Positions 1 to 9,580 of a stretch of 64,000 nt of DNA are shown piece by piece. The first letter of the stretch is position 1. Every line of letters starts with the position of its first letter. The translations under genes were made by a program, and so were the position numbers. The notes below the pieces were generated by a model that made no database searches, was not told the DNA's origin, and was given only the letters and a program-made list of their open reading frames with translations. This DNA comes from Nitrospira sp. (GTDB taxonomy: Bacteria; Nitrospirota; Nitrospiria; Nitrospirales; Nitrospiraceae), in contig JANDJI010000005.1 in assembly GCA_024331125.1 (NCBI GenBank), forward strand, positions 163,555-227,554, in the 5' to 3' direction.

Positions 1-1
1 C

Positions 2-319
2 TTGACCGAGATTGCGGAGCTTTTGGCGCATCCGGAACAGTATGATCGTCAAGAGGTCACCGTGACAGGCAAAGTGACCAACGTCCAGATCGCGACCAAC
101 AGGCAAGGGCAACTGGCCTACGGCTTTTTGCTCCAAGATCCGGCCGGGACCGTCAAAGTCATCAGCCTTGGCAAACCGGACGTTCGTGAAGGCGATTTGG
201 TCATCGTCCATGGAACATTCAGCCGTCTGCGCCAAGTTGGTCGAGCCATCGTCTATAACGAAATCAAGGCGTTGTCCGTCCAGCCCTTGAATAAATTCGA
301 CCCCGACCTGGTCGGTTGA
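2..319 (+). CDS. OB-fold nucleic-acid-binding domain protein (probably 5'-truncated by the window edge)
   Basis: About 105 residues are visible, starting from a TTG at the very edge of the window, so the true start probably lies upstream. The sequence has the run of beta strands expected of a single OB-fold: a 'VTVTGKV' strand near residue 20, then 'GFLLQDPAGTVKV' near 41-53 and a closing 'GDLVIVHGTFS' near 64-74. Small proteins of this kind bind nucleic acid or form part of secreted or lipoprotein modules; the substrate cannot be told from sequence. It is followed on the same strand by a lipoprotein gene 66 bases downstream. The fold call is fairly firm and the role is unknown. Confidence 0.6.
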   Translation: MTEIAELLAHPEQYDRQEVTVTGKVTNVQIATNRQGQLAYGFLLQDPAGTVKVISLGKPDVREGDLVIVHGTFSRLRQVGRAIVYNEIKALSVQPLNKFDPDLVG

Positions 320-385
320 CGGTTTTTTCCCTTTTTTCTCCAACGGTCCGATCTCGTCCGACCGCGAAACGAGTGCCATGCAGGT

Positions 386-799
386 ATGGTTCGAACTACA
401 AGACGCGACGTGAGACCCATCAACCTGACAGTAGCGGGGGCCGCGATCGGCGGAGCGATCTGGCTCGCGGCCTGCGCCGCGCCGGTCGAGGTCGGGCGGT
501 ATCCGAATCAGCAACGGATGGTCGGCAAACCCCTGTCCGCGGTTCGTGCCTGCGCCGGAGAACCCAAGAAAACCGTGCAGGAAGGCGAGATGACCCTTCT
601 TCGCTACTACCGCGAGGCGCCGATTTTGGAAGAATCGCAACCGACGGGCAAAAGCAGTTTCGCCACCGTCCGCCACGGGTGCTGGGCTACGGTCATCGTC
701 GCCGACGACCGTGTCATCGACGTCCATTATCGATTCGTCCCTCCCGCCTTCGACGCTTCGAACGATTGCGAAGCCATCTTTGAAGCCTGCTCTCCCTAG
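386..799 (+). CDS. Putative lipoprotein of unknown function
   Basis: This 137-residue protein has a basic N-terminus followed by a hydrophobic stretch ending in 'IWLAACAAP', a credible lipobox with the acylated cysteine near residue 30. That points to export and anchoring in a membrane, most likely the outer membrane. The mature part contains several cysteines ('RACAGEP', 'HGCWA', 'NDCEAIFEACSP') that could form disulfides in the periplasm. I do not recognise the family. It lies between the OB-fold gene and the barrel-like gene on the same strand and may be co-transcribed with either. Confidence 0.6.
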   Translation: MVRTTRRDVRPINLTVAGAAIGGAIWLAACAAPVEVGRYPNQQRMVGKPLSAVRACAGEPKKTVQEGEMTLLRYYREAPILEESQPTGKSSFATVRHGCWATVIVADDRVIDVHYRFVPPAFDASNDCEAIFEACSP

Positions 800-880
800 C
801 GGCGCAACCATTTGCCGAGAGGAAGCCTTCTCGTTCCCGCCTGACAATGAGAAGGCAATCGTGCTATTGCTGGTTTCATC

Positions 881-1807
881 ATGCGCCGGTGGAACAGCCG
901 TTCGACGATAAGGCGGGTCGCGTTCGCGATCATTCTTTGGGGACCTTTTGGGCCGACTCAGGGAGAGGCGCTGGAAAAATACGGGAGGCCGTTGCCGTCG
1001 CTGGAGACACCGAGCGAGGAGGAACGAGCGGCGGAAGAAAGCCTCGTCGGAGGCTATCTGCTGACCGGCGTCTTTGCCTACAACCCATCCTTTGCCGCCA
1101 GGCCGGACAATACCGGTCTCGTCGGATTGCGCCACATGCTGCACCTCGAAACCGACCTCTATAAACAGTACGTCACGTTTTACACTGATCAAAATTTCTT
1201 CTCGGATCGGACCAACGGCTGGATCGAACTCAGCGAATGGGACGGGACGTATGCGCTGACGGGAGTGATCAGTCATTTCAACTGGCGACTGCAATACGAG
1301 CGCGATGCCCCGCTCGACCGGCGAGGCGTGGTTCAATCCTATGCGGACGTGCTGGTCACGGCGCAAATCCAGACGATTCAGGATGTGCCCGCGTGGCACC
1401 GGCTCTTCCCCAACCAAAATTTGACCATCTACGCCGGCGGCGGGTGGCTCTTTCACAACCAGAACTACTTCGCTCGGCCGGACAACACCGGTCGTGCCCT
1501 ACTCCGGTACGTGGCCCACGCCGACCTGGATCTCTACAAAAATCGGATTGTGCTCTATGGAGACGTCAACCTGTTTACGGATCGAGACGGCGGCAACCAA
1601 GCCAAACCGACAGAGCTGGATTGGATCATTGGATTGGCGGTCCGGTGGAGACAGTCGGAACTGGCGGTATATTACGAGCAGGATCAGCCCCTGGACCGAA
1701 GCGGATTGATCCAAAAGTATCTGGCCGTGCAACTGCGCGTCTCTTTCGACCTCTCAAAAGGAGACGTCGGATTCGGTCGCCCCTCAACCCAAGAACCCAG
1801 ACGGTGA
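881..1807 (+). CDS. Exported, probably outer-membrane barrel-like protein with an internal duplication
   Basis: This 308-residue protein starts with a basic, hydrophobic leader consistent with a signal peptide of about 30 residues. The mature part is rich in aromatic residues and short alternating strands, as in outer-membrane barrels. It is built from two related units, roughly residues 62-160 and 185-290. Each begins with 'ARPDNTG' and continues through a 'DLYK' strand, a 'FxDR' turn, a 'YExDxPLDR' element and a 'VQSYADV' or 'IQKYLAV' end. The family is unknown to me. The start codon is the ATG before the arginine-rich leader; no strong ribosome binding site precedes it. Confidence 0.6.
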   Translation: MRRWNSRSTIRRVAFAIILWGPFGPTQGEALEKYGRPLPSLETPSEEERAAEESLVGGYLLTGVFAYNPSFAARPDNTGLVGLRHMLHLETDLYKQYVTFYTDQNFFSDRTNGWIELSEWDGTYALTGVISHFNWRLQYERDAPLDRRGVVQSYADVLVTAQIQTIQDVPAWHRLFPNQNLTIYAGGGWLFHNQNYFARPDNTGRALLRYVAHADLDLYKNRIVLYGDVNLFTDRDGGNQAKPTELDWIIGLAVRWRQSELAVYYEQDQPLDRSGLIQKYLAVQLRVSFDLSKGDVGFGRPSTQEPRR

Positions 1808-1877
1808 CCTCTCCCCTTTCGCTTTGTTCTCCAACACCCAAGAACCAAGGTTCTTGGACAACACCGGCGCACTCGGT

Positions 1878-2816
1878 CTATTCTTCGTGCACCCGCCAGA
1901 GACCGGCCTCGCGAGCCAGCCAAATGGCTTGATCCACTTCCTCACCATGCACAGGGCGACACAATACCGGATGAGAAAAGGCCTTGGCCGCCGGATGGTA
2001 TTGATCCATCACGTGCACGTAGGTGTCGCGGGAAATCTCTTGGGCTAAAAATGTCATCACCTCGGCCGTTCCCGCCAGATTGCCGGGAAGCACCAGATGG
2101 CGGACCAAGAGACCGCGAACAGCCAGCCCCTCGTCATCCAACATGAGATCGCCGACCTGCCGGTGCATTTCCTTGATCGCAGCCTGAGCCACCGCCGGAT
2201 AGTCTGGCACTTTTGAAAGCCGCCGGCCGATCACGGCATCGGTGTATTTGAGATCCGGCATGTAGAGATCCACCACGCCATCCAATAGCCGCAGCATGTC
2301 GAGATCGTCGTACGCACTGGTGTTGTACACGAGCGGCAACCGCAACCCTCGTTGGGCCGCGACCAATAACCCTTCAAGGATCTGAGGCACCTGATGAGAC
2401 GGCGATACCAGATTGACGTTGTGACAGCCCTGCTCCTGGAGATCGAGCATGAGATCGGCTAACTGTTCCGGCGCCAGCTCCTGGCCATTCGGCTGATGGC
2501 TGATGTCGGCATTTTGGCAATAAAGGCACCGCAGGTTACATCCCGCAAAAAAGATGGTGCCTGATCCGTACCAACCGCGGATGGGAAATTCCTCACCGAA
2601 ATGGGGGCCTGCACTGGCCACCAGCGCCTTATCCCCCACCAAACAGGTCCCCAACTCGCCGGCCCGTCGGTTGACATCGCAGTGCCGCGGGCAGACCTGG
2701 CAAGAAGCTAGCATCTGCTTGGCCTGCTCAACCCGCTCATACAGGACACCGCTTCGCAAAAGTGATCGATAACTCGCGTGGGTTTTTGCGCCAAGGTAGG
2801 GCATGGCTCCCTTCAC
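1878..2816 (-). CDS. Radical SAM protein, pyruvate formate-lyase activase-like (PflX/AmmeMemoRadiSam type)
   Basis: This 312-residue enzyme carries the radical SAM cluster motif in 'CNLRCLYCQN' (CxxxCxxC), near residue 95-104, which holds a 4Fe-4S cluster that cleaves S-adenosylmethionine. An extra N-terminal cysteine cluster, 'CQVCPRHC' near residues 39-46, is typical of the PflX-like branch. The substrate is not evident; such proteins often act as activases or modify proteins. The listed start is a GTG; an ATG four codons in (at 2804) is an alternative. Neighbours give no pathway clue. The superfamily is certain and the substrate is not. Confidence 0.85.
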   Translation of the reverse strand: MKGAMPYLGAKTHASYRSLLRSGVLYERVEQAKQMLASCQVCPRHCDVNRRAGELGTCLVGDKALVASAGPHFGEEFPIRGWYGSGTIFFAGCNLRCLYCQNADISHQPNGQELAPEQLADLMLDLQEQGCHNVNLVSPSHQVPQILEGLLVAAQRGLRLPLVYNTSAYDDLDMLRLLDGVVDLYMPDLKYTDAVIGRRLSKVPDYPAVAQAAIKEMHRQVGDLMLDDEGLAVRGLLVRHLVLPGNLAGTAEVMTFLAQEISRDTYVHVMDQYHPAAKAFSHPVLCRPVHGEEVDQAIWLAREAGLWRVHEE

Positions 2817-2855
2817 TCCCGCCTAGTGGAAATCAGACAATCGACACGATCTTCT

Positions 2856-3575
2856 CTACCAGTCGGCGCCCAAGCGGTCGATCACCAACTGGTGCACCAC
2901 CGCGTGCTTCCCTAACGTCGCTAAAAAGATCGCCGCCTCCGCTATATCAAACGGATCAATTTTCTCACTGCGCAGACGCTCTTCCGGAGAGGTATCGACC
3001 AATTCGTCCGCGACTCCCGCCGGGCAGATGGCACTCACTTTAATGTTATACGGCCGTCCCTCGTCAGCCAAGGCCTTGGTGAGTGCCATGATCCCGTGCT
3101 TCGAGGCACTGTACACCCCGGTGCCCACCCAGGCCTGTACCCCGGCCACGCTGGACATGTTGAGAATCACCCCACCTCCCTGTTGCTTCATCCGGCGGAA
3201 TCCAGCACGGCAGCAGAAAAACGTGCCGCGAAGATTCACATTGATCACTTCATCAAATTCCCGAGTCGAGGTTTCGGCCAGTTGCCGTCCTCCAAAGATA
3301 CCTGCATTGTTGACCACAATATCCACATGCCCGTAGCGGGCGACTGTTTCATCAAACAGCCGCTCGACCTGTTGTTCGTCGGTCACATCCGTGTGCATCG
3401 CCCAGGCCGTTCCGCCCTTGTGCGCAATCTGATCGGCCGTCGCCTGGCAAAGCCCAAGCCGTCGCGCAGTCACGATCACGGCGGCGCCCTCTTCGCCAAA
3501 CCTGAGCGCAATCGCCTTGCCGATGCCACTGCTGCTGCCGGTCACAATCGCCACTCTGCCAGTCAATCTACCCAT
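2856..3575 (-). CDS. Short-chain dehydrogenase/reductase (SDR) family oxidoreductase
   Basis: This 239-residue protein has all classical SDR marks: the dinucleotide-binding 'TGSSSGIG' near residue 13, 'NNAG' near 89, and the catalytic serine followed by 'YSASK' near 152. It should catalyse an NAD(P)H-dependent oxidation or reduction of an alcohol or ketone in the cytoplasm. Annotation to a named enzyme is not possible from sequence alone. Its start lies about 150 bases from the distal end of the CRISPR array, with transcription directed away from the array. Confidence 0.9.
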   Translation of the reverse strand: MGRLTGRVAIVTGSSSGIGKAIALRFGEEGAAVIVTARRLGLCQATADQIAHKGGTAWAMHTDVTDEQQVERLFDETVARYGHVDIVVNNAGIFGGRQLAETSTREFDEVINVNLRGTFFCCRAGFRRMKQQGGGVILNMSSVAGVQAWVGTGVYSASKHGIMALTKALADEGRPYNIKVSAICPAGVADELVDTSPEERLRSEKIDPFDIAEAAIFLATLGKHAVVHQLVIDRLGADW

Positions 3576-3726
3576 GGACGATCAGTCCTCCATCGTGAAA
3601 CACACCGTTCCCCTCTCGGCACTGACTCGGCTTATCCTCACCCAGTAATCTGCCATGAAGTCAGATGTCCAATTCAACAGATTTTGCCTGCCGAGGTTCT
3701 TCTTCAAAGAAGGCAACTTCGGTCCC

Positions 3727-6589
3727 GCTTCAATGGGGCCGCGGCTTTTCAGCCGCGGAAATAACCGTTGGCGCGAGCGGACTGCCCGCGACTCGCCAGC
3801 TTCAATGGGGCCGCGGCTTTTCAGCCGCGGAAATGAGCGCGGAATGCGGTTCACCCCCGCTGAACTATCGGCTTCAATGGGGCCGCGGCTTTTCAGCCGC
3901 GGAAATAGCGCGGAAAAATCCGTATTGAACGCGGACTCGTAGGCTTCAATGGGGCCGCGGCTTTTCAGCCGCGGAAATAAGTGGGCGTGCCTGGCAGACT
4001 TAATTTGGGAGATTGGCTTCAATGGGGCCGCGGCTTTTCAGCCGCGGAAATGATCCGCGCCGCTTTCAGCGTGCCTTTGCCCCCGCGGCTTCAATGGGGC
4101 CGCGGCTTTTCAGCCGCGGAAATCTGGCACCATAGTACAACGGGGCTACATGTACATATGCTTCAATGGGGCCGCGGCTTTTCAGCCGCGGAAATAACCA
4201 ACTCCGCAACCGCCAAGATTCGCTGGACTTTGCTTCAATGGGGCCGCGGCTTTTCAGCCGCGGAAATTACTCGTAAGTCACACTAAGGGAGGTCTCTATG
4301 GCTGCTTCAATGGGGCCGCGGCTTTTCAGCCGCGGAAATGGGGATGTACGAAGGTAAGTCGTCCCAACCCAACCGGCTTCAATGGGGCCGCGGCTTTTCA
4401 GCCGCGGAAATCGGAACGGAATGGCGTATCAGAACTTCTCTCTAGTCGCTTCAATGGGGCCGCGGCTTTTCAGCCGCGGAAATTAGCTCCTTTCGTTAAT
4501 TTATGCCCCAAGCGTACCGGCTTCAATGGGGCCGCGGCTTTTCAGCCGCGGAAATACCGTCTTCCGTCGGCATACAGCTGAACAGCAGGAAGCTTCAATG
4601 GGGCCGCGGCTTTTCAGCCGCGGAAATTCCGCCACGGGTATGCATCTCTCCGACCTGCTTGGACGCTTCAATGGGGCCGCGGCTTTTCAGCCGCGGAAAT
4701 CGCGAGAGGAACATTGAGGCGATTCGTGAGTACTATGCTTCAATGGGGCCGCGGCTTTTCAGCCGCGGAAATAGCGCGATCGGGCTTATGTAGGTCTCTA
4801 TGATTCTAGCTTCAATGGGGCCGCGGCTTTTCAGCCGCGGAAATCACCCACAACAGCACCAGCCGCCAATGCCGCTGCACTGCTTCAATGGGGCCGCGGC
4901 TTTTCAGCCGCGGAAATTTGCTGAGCCGCACTACTCCTTGAGTCGTAATCAGGATGCTTCAATGGGGCCGCGGCTTTTCAGCCGCGGAAATCTACAACCT
5001 CGCGAAGGGAAACCTCGCGAATACGGAGCTTCAATGGGGCCGCGGCTTTTCAGCCGCGGAAATCGAGCTCCACGGACCGCGGTGTAGCCGTCGTAACAGG
5101 CTTCAATGGGGCCGCGGCTTTTCAGCCGCGGAAATATGGAGCGGCAGCCTTGAGCGCAAGCTGGAGCGGATCGCTTCAATGGGGCCGCGGCTTTTCAGCC
5201 GCGGAAATCATTAAAAAGCTCAGGGAAAATGGGTGGACGGAACAGGCTTCAATGGGGCCGCGGCTTTTCAGCCGCGGAAATCACGTAGCCGGAACAGCAA
5301 ACGTACTCAACAACGTAGCTTCAATGGGGCCGCGGCTTTTCAGCCGCGGAAATATCGTTGGCAAATGTAGAGAGTAGAAGGACTGATGTTGGCTTCAATG
5401 GGGCCGCGGCTTTTCAGCCGCGGAAATGACAATTTCAAATGTCTGGCCGAATTTCTTCGATTGCTTCAATGGGGCCGCGGCTTTTCAGCCGCGGAAATCG
5501 GCGCCAACCGGATGGACGGAGGTGGCGACACACTAGCTTCAATGGGGCCGCGGCTTTTCAGCCGCGGAAATATTCTCGAAAATAGGGAATTGGGTGGCTG
5601 AGGATGATGCTTCAATGGGGCCGCGGCTTTTCAGCCGCGGAAATTACCTATACGATGCTGTCTTCCCTACCTCCATTAGCGCGCTTCAATGGGGCCGCGG
5701 CTTTTCAGCCGCGGAAATCCTGTTGCACCCTGTGCGTCCGCTGTCAATCCGCCACGGCTTCAATGGGGCCGCGGCTTTTCAGCCGCGGAAATAGCGCGGC
5801 GGGGGGACATCACGCTCGGCGAGCAGCTCGCTTCAATGGGGCCGCGGCTTTTCAGCCGCGGAAATTGAATAGCGAGGCACGTGTACGAAGAAAAGGAAGT
5901 GAGCTTCAATGGGGCCGCGGCTTTTCAGCCGCGGAAATCTACAGACGGATTCACTTCCGGCAACAAAGATAGTGGCTTCAATGGGGCCGCGGCTTTTCAG
6001 CCGCGGAAATAACGAAGCGGACCGCTCGTTGACGGTGTTGTCTGGGGAGGCTTCAATGGGGCCGCGGCTTTTCAGCCGCGGAAATCGGGGTTTCTGTGTA
6101 CGTAACGAACGCGAACGTAACGCTTCAATGGGGCCGCGGCTTTTCAGCCGCGGAAATGGCTCTCTCGCAAGGCAAGAACCCAATCTACGACAAGCTTCAA
6201 TGGGGCCGCGGCTTTTCAGCCGCGGAAATCGTGGAAAGTGAGTGATCAAGTCTTAGTGCTGAAGCTTCAATGGGGCCGCGGCTTTTCAGCCGCGGAAATT
6301 GGGCGGTTGCCGGCGGTCCAGTCTGACGGGAGGGACGTGCTTCAATGGGGCCGCGGCTTTTCAGCCGCGGAAATCTCAATCGCTGATTGTCCCTAAGCAG
6401 TATATTGTGTGCTTCAATGGGGCCGCGGCTTTTCAGCCGCGGAAATCCCCAAGCCCCCGTCCAACCTGTTGATCATCCCCCCGCTTCAATGGGGCCGCGG
6501 CTTTTCAGCCGCGGAAATCTCGGCAATCGAGCCGGTATCCAGCACGAACTCTCGCTTCAATGGGGCCGCGGCTTTTCAGCCGCGGAAAT
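3727..6589 (-). CRISPR. CRISPR array, type I-G, 40 repeats and 39 spacers
   Basis: Forty copies of a 36-bp repeat were counted, the first at 3727-3762 and the last at 6554-6589, separated by 39 spacers of 34-39 bp. All copies look identical. Each contains a perfect hairpin, CCGCGGCT and AGCCGCGG around a TTTC loop. Read on the minus strand the repeat starts ATTTCCGCGG and ends CCCCATTGAAGC, which resembles the common ATTGAAAC 3' end of CRISPR repeats. The cas genes are also on the minus strand, directly upstream. Transcription from the cas2 side on the minus strand is therefore inferred, making spacers near 6550 the newest. Predicted reading frames through the array are artefacts. Confidence 0.98.
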
Positions 6590-6832
6590 CGCACTTGTCT
6601 ATGTGCTTGTTTTCTTGCCCTCCTACTCGCACGCTGCGAGCACTTCCCATCACCTTTATTGCTCCTGTCATAGAGATCTCCGTACTCACCTCCTTCAACA
6701 TCTCTCTTTTGCCCATTATGAACCGTTGTTTTCTCTTGCCCTCGATACCGTGGCGCGAGCGCCTGCTGATCGCACGCTCATCACCACACCGCTCGCACTG
6801 CTCACGGCACGAGTGTCTTCCATCGAAACCGT
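6590..6832 (-). promoter_or_regulatory. Probable CRISPR leader
   Basis: These 243 bases lie between the 3' end of cas2 and the first repeat in the inferred minus-strand reading direction. No credible gene is present. Just before the repeat, on the minus strand, the sequence is A-rich (GCAAGAAAACAAGCACATAG). The assignment rests on position and on the inferred array polarity; no binding site for an integration factor was recognised. Confidence 0.6.
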
Positions 6833-7174
<342 letters not shown>

Positions 7175-7190
7175 TCAGCCCATACGACGT

Positions 7191-8915
7191 TTACCGAGTG
7201 ATGATCGGCGGCAGCTCAGGAATCTCCCCTAACAGATACCGGCCCAATAATCGGGCTTGGACTTCCAACACCCGACGATAACTCACTTGATAGCCAAAGA
7301 CCGGATGCGTGATTTCTTGTCCCATCCGCCGCTCGTAGGTCGCAATAAACTTCCGCCGCCCTTCCGGTGTGAGGTTGACACTCCCCAGTCGCTGGATGAA
7401 ATCTGTGCTCTGGACTTCGCCATTATTGACGGCTGTCAGCACCACGGAATCGGCAATCAACGGCCGAAATTCTTCCATCATATCCAGCGCCAAGGCCGGC
7501 CGCCCATAGCGCGGCTGGTGATAAAAACCCAAATAGGGATCCAGCCCCACACTGTGCAAGACGACCGTCCATTCTCTAGCCAAGAGTGCATAGGCAAACG
7601 ACAAGAGGGCATTGATCGGATCACGCGGCGGACGGCGATTGCGTCCTTCGGCATCAAACCGAGCCCGCATCGCCTCATCTCGGACCAACGCCCCCAACGC
7701 ACTAAAGTACCGGCGCGCCGCTGTGCCTTCGGTGCCGAGCAGCGACTCGAGTGACCCCGCTTCGCCAGCCTGGCTTTGATCCACCTTGAGTTCCTGCAGC
7801 AAGAGCTCTGGCACATCAGGATGATTACGACGGATGAGCGTTCGGCAATTGGCAATTTTGGCCTGCACGAACCGTTTAGCAAGCCGCAGGCACTGTGCAG
7901 GATCGGCCGCCGCGGCATATTGCCGCCGCCGGAGCTCGACATGTTTGTGGGTGAGACCAGTTGTAATTCCATAAAACCAGCCACCGGTCGAACAATAGAC
8001 GAGAGGAATCTCGCGCTTGCACAGCTCCTGCACCACTTGGGTGCTCACTTGTATGGCGCCGTACAGCACCACCTGGGACGTTTCTATTAACCGAGCTTCT
8101 CCCAAGACCTCCTCGTGATCCTTGATCAGCAGACAGTCTCCCTCTTTGGCAATTTTGGCTCCTGGGATTTGTACATGGAGCGGCAAGGCATCATCCCGTG
8201 ACGGCAGCAATTGGCGAACAGCCGGCGCTTCACCATCTCTGGTGTGACGCAACCAGCCGATTTCATCCGGCAGGCACAACCCTACCAACGAACAGCGGGG
8301 ACATTTAGGACTGTCCACTAAGGGCGGGGGAGCGACCGCCTGAGTGGTCATGGCGCGCATCCCCTCCACCAGCTCCATCGTTCGAGCAACCAACGCATCA
8401 TCAAATTCGACCGCGACCCGTTCGCGGGATCCCACGAAATAGAGCACGCCCCGCTCGCACTGATAGCCATGCTCGCGAAGCAATAAACCTTGCAGGCAGA
8501 GTTGCACCAGATCTGGTTCCCAAGCTCCCTTGGCCGTGTGCGGACGTTTGCCGCGTTTGTAATCTACCGGCATGACCGCCTGTGGTCCGCCAGTGTCAGC
8601 CGGTGCTTCCCCTTCCACCAGATCAATTTTAGCCGTGACCCCCAGCCGTTCGGATGACAGCCAAACCGACCGTTGGTGCAGCACGGTCTCTTGCTCTTCA
8701 CCATCTGCCGCTCGTCTGGTCGGCCGGACCGGTTCGCGGTCGACCTGTCGGTGATAGAACCGGCCCTCGACCGTGTCGGCATTATCGGCAAAGACGCCGT
8801 CCACCCATTCGAAATAGGCAAGCCGCGGGCAATAGGCACATTCATTGACCATCCGGGCGGGAAGCAAGGGGATCTCCCCACTCCCCGCTTTCTCGGTTAT
8901 TGCATCGTGTTCCAT
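7191..8915 (-). CDS. cas4-cas1: CRISPR-associated Cas4-Cas1 fusion protein
   Basis: This 574-residue fusion is a hallmark of type I-G systems. The Cas4 part (about 1-220) has the four cluster-binding cysteines C26, C205, C208 and C214 and the nuclease motif 'VDYKRG' (D118, K120). The Cas1 part begins near 242 and shows the expected metal ligands: E396 in 'GTEGTAARRYF', H466 in 'GLDPYLGFYH', and E481/E482 in 'MMEEFRP'. Cas4 trims and selects prespacers by their PAM, and Cas1 with Cas2 integrates them. Cas2 follows directly. A decayed copy of its first ~52 codons lies at 9581-9738. Both halves look intact. Confidence 0.97.
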   Translation of the reverse strand: MEHDAITEKAGSGEIPLLPARMVNECAYCPRLAYFEWVDGVFADNADTVEGRFYHRQVDREPVRPTRRAADGEEQETVLHQRSVWLSSERLGVTAKIDLVEGEAPADTGGPQAVMPVDYKRGKRPHTAKGAWEPDLVQLCLQGLLLREHGYQCERGVLYFVGSRERVAVEFDDALVARTMELVEGMRAMTTQAVAPPPLVDSPKCPRCSLVGLCLPDEIGWLRHTRDGEAPAVRQLLPSRDDALPLHVQIPGAKIAKEGDCLLIKDHEEVLGEARLIETSQVVLYGAIQVSTQVVQELCKREIPLVYCSTGGWFYGITTGLTHKHVELRRRQYAAAADPAQCLRLAKRFVQAKIANCRTLIRRNHPDVPELLLQELKVDQSQAGEAGSLESLLGTEGTAARRYFSALGALVRDEAMRARFDAEGRNRRPPRDPINALLSFAYALLAREWTVVLHSVGLDPYLGFYHQPRYGRPALALDMMEEFRPLIADSVVLTAVNNGEVQSTDFIQRLGSVNLTPEGRRKFIATYERRMGQEITHPVFGYQVSYRRVLEVQARLLGRYLLGEIPELPPIITR

Positions 8916-8968
8916 ACGCTCTCTTATCGGCAGAGCGGCTGGAACTATTCAGTTGTCAAAGAACGGGA
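8758..8968. repeat. Direct repeat, copy 1 (inside and upstream of cas4-cas1), paired with 9581-9791
   Basis: This is the intact partner of the decayed copy at 9581-9791. The two direct repeats bracket the hicBA module, leaving 612 bp between them. Recombination between them would delete hicBA together with one copy and leave cas4-cas1 largely intact. Confidence 0.9.
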
Positions 8969-9012
8969 TATTTCTTCACCCCACACACCGCCGCATACAA
9001 CCTGTCGCATTT

Positions 9013-9021
9013 TGCTATAAT
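9013..9021 (+). promoter_or_regulatory. Extended -10 promoter element ahead of hicBA
   Basis: TGCTATAAT (TGn followed by TATAAT) lies about 30 bases before the hicB start; no clear -35 box is seen, as is usual for extended -10 promoters. GAGG follows at 9042-9045 as the ribosome binding site. The promoter sits in the 136-bp divergent gap between cas4-cas1 and hicB, so the two transcripts may influence each other. Confidence 0.5.
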
Positions 9022-9051
9022 GGTTTCGTTCTCAAAACCAGCGAGGTCCTT

Positions 9052-9255
9052 ATGGAATATCCCGTCATTGTTGAACAAGATCGTGAAGCCGGCGGGTACG
9101 TGGTGTATTGCCCGACGCTCAAGGGCTGCGTTTCACAGGGCGAGACCGAAGAAGAAGCCCTGGAAAACATCAAGGATGCCATCAAGATCTACCTGGAGAG
9201 CATCGAGGATTTGAAGCGACTCAAGAAATTGAGAACCGTCGAAGTCGGCACATGA
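9052..9255 (+). CDS. hicB: HicB-family antitoxin
   Basis: This 67-residue protein has the HicB core fold: 'MEYPVIVEQDREAGGYVVYC' then 'LKGCVSQGETEEEALENIKD'. HicB neutralises the HicA ribonuclease by direct binding. No C-terminal ribbon-helix-helix or HTH domain is present, so its ability to autoregulate is uncertain. The ATG at 9052 is chosen because it follows a GAGG site at suitable distance and starts exactly at the domain; the frame is open further upstream but that part has no homology. It overlaps hicA by ATGA. The pair is on the strand opposite to all cas genes. Confidence 0.9.
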   Translation: MEYPVIVEQDREAGGYVVYCPTLKGCVSQGETEEEALENIKDAIKIYLESIEDLKRLKKLRTVEVGT

Positions 9256-9464
9256 GCAAGCTCCCCCAGGTCTCTCATGAACGTGTCGTGAGAGCCTTGA
9301 AGCGAGCCGGCTTCTCTATCCTCCGCGAAGGCAAACATATTTCGATGACCGACGAGAAGCATATCGTCGTTATCCCGCGGCATCATGTTATCAAGCCCGG
9401 GACGCTGAGACACATCCTCGACGCTGCCGATATTTCTCTCGAACGGTTCAAAGACCTGCTCTAA
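9252..9464 (+). CDS. hicA: HicA-family mRNA interferase toxin
   Basis: This 70-residue protein matches the HicA (YcfA-like) double-stranded RNA-binding fold: 'VSHERVVRALKRAGFSILRE' followed by 'GKHISMTDE', whose histidine is the expected catalytic residue. HicA cleaves mRNA when HicB is lost, giving growth arrest. The start at 9252 overlaps the hicB stop by four bases, the usual coupling in these modules. Both genes look intact. They lie between cas4-cas1 and a decayed cas4-cas1 copy, inside the CRISPR-Cas locus. Confidence 0.9.
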   Translation: MSKLPQVSHERVVRALKRAGFSILREGKHISMTDEKHIVVIPRHHVIKPGTLRHILDAADISLERFKDLL

Positions 9465-9580
9465 CGAACGCTTCGCACACCCCTTTCTCTCGAAACATTG
9501 TGGAGCAGTGGCTTCCATGCCCTCTACAGTGGACACCGATGCTCTCTCAGCTCGCGGAACAGACATGTGGGGTGTGCGGG

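Noticed and set aside
3582..6400. Many reading frames with repeated 'MGPRLFSRGN', 'FPRLKSRGPIEA' or 'LQWGRGFSAAEI' units
   Set aside because: They are translations of the CRISPR repeats and change with each spacer; no gene is supported.
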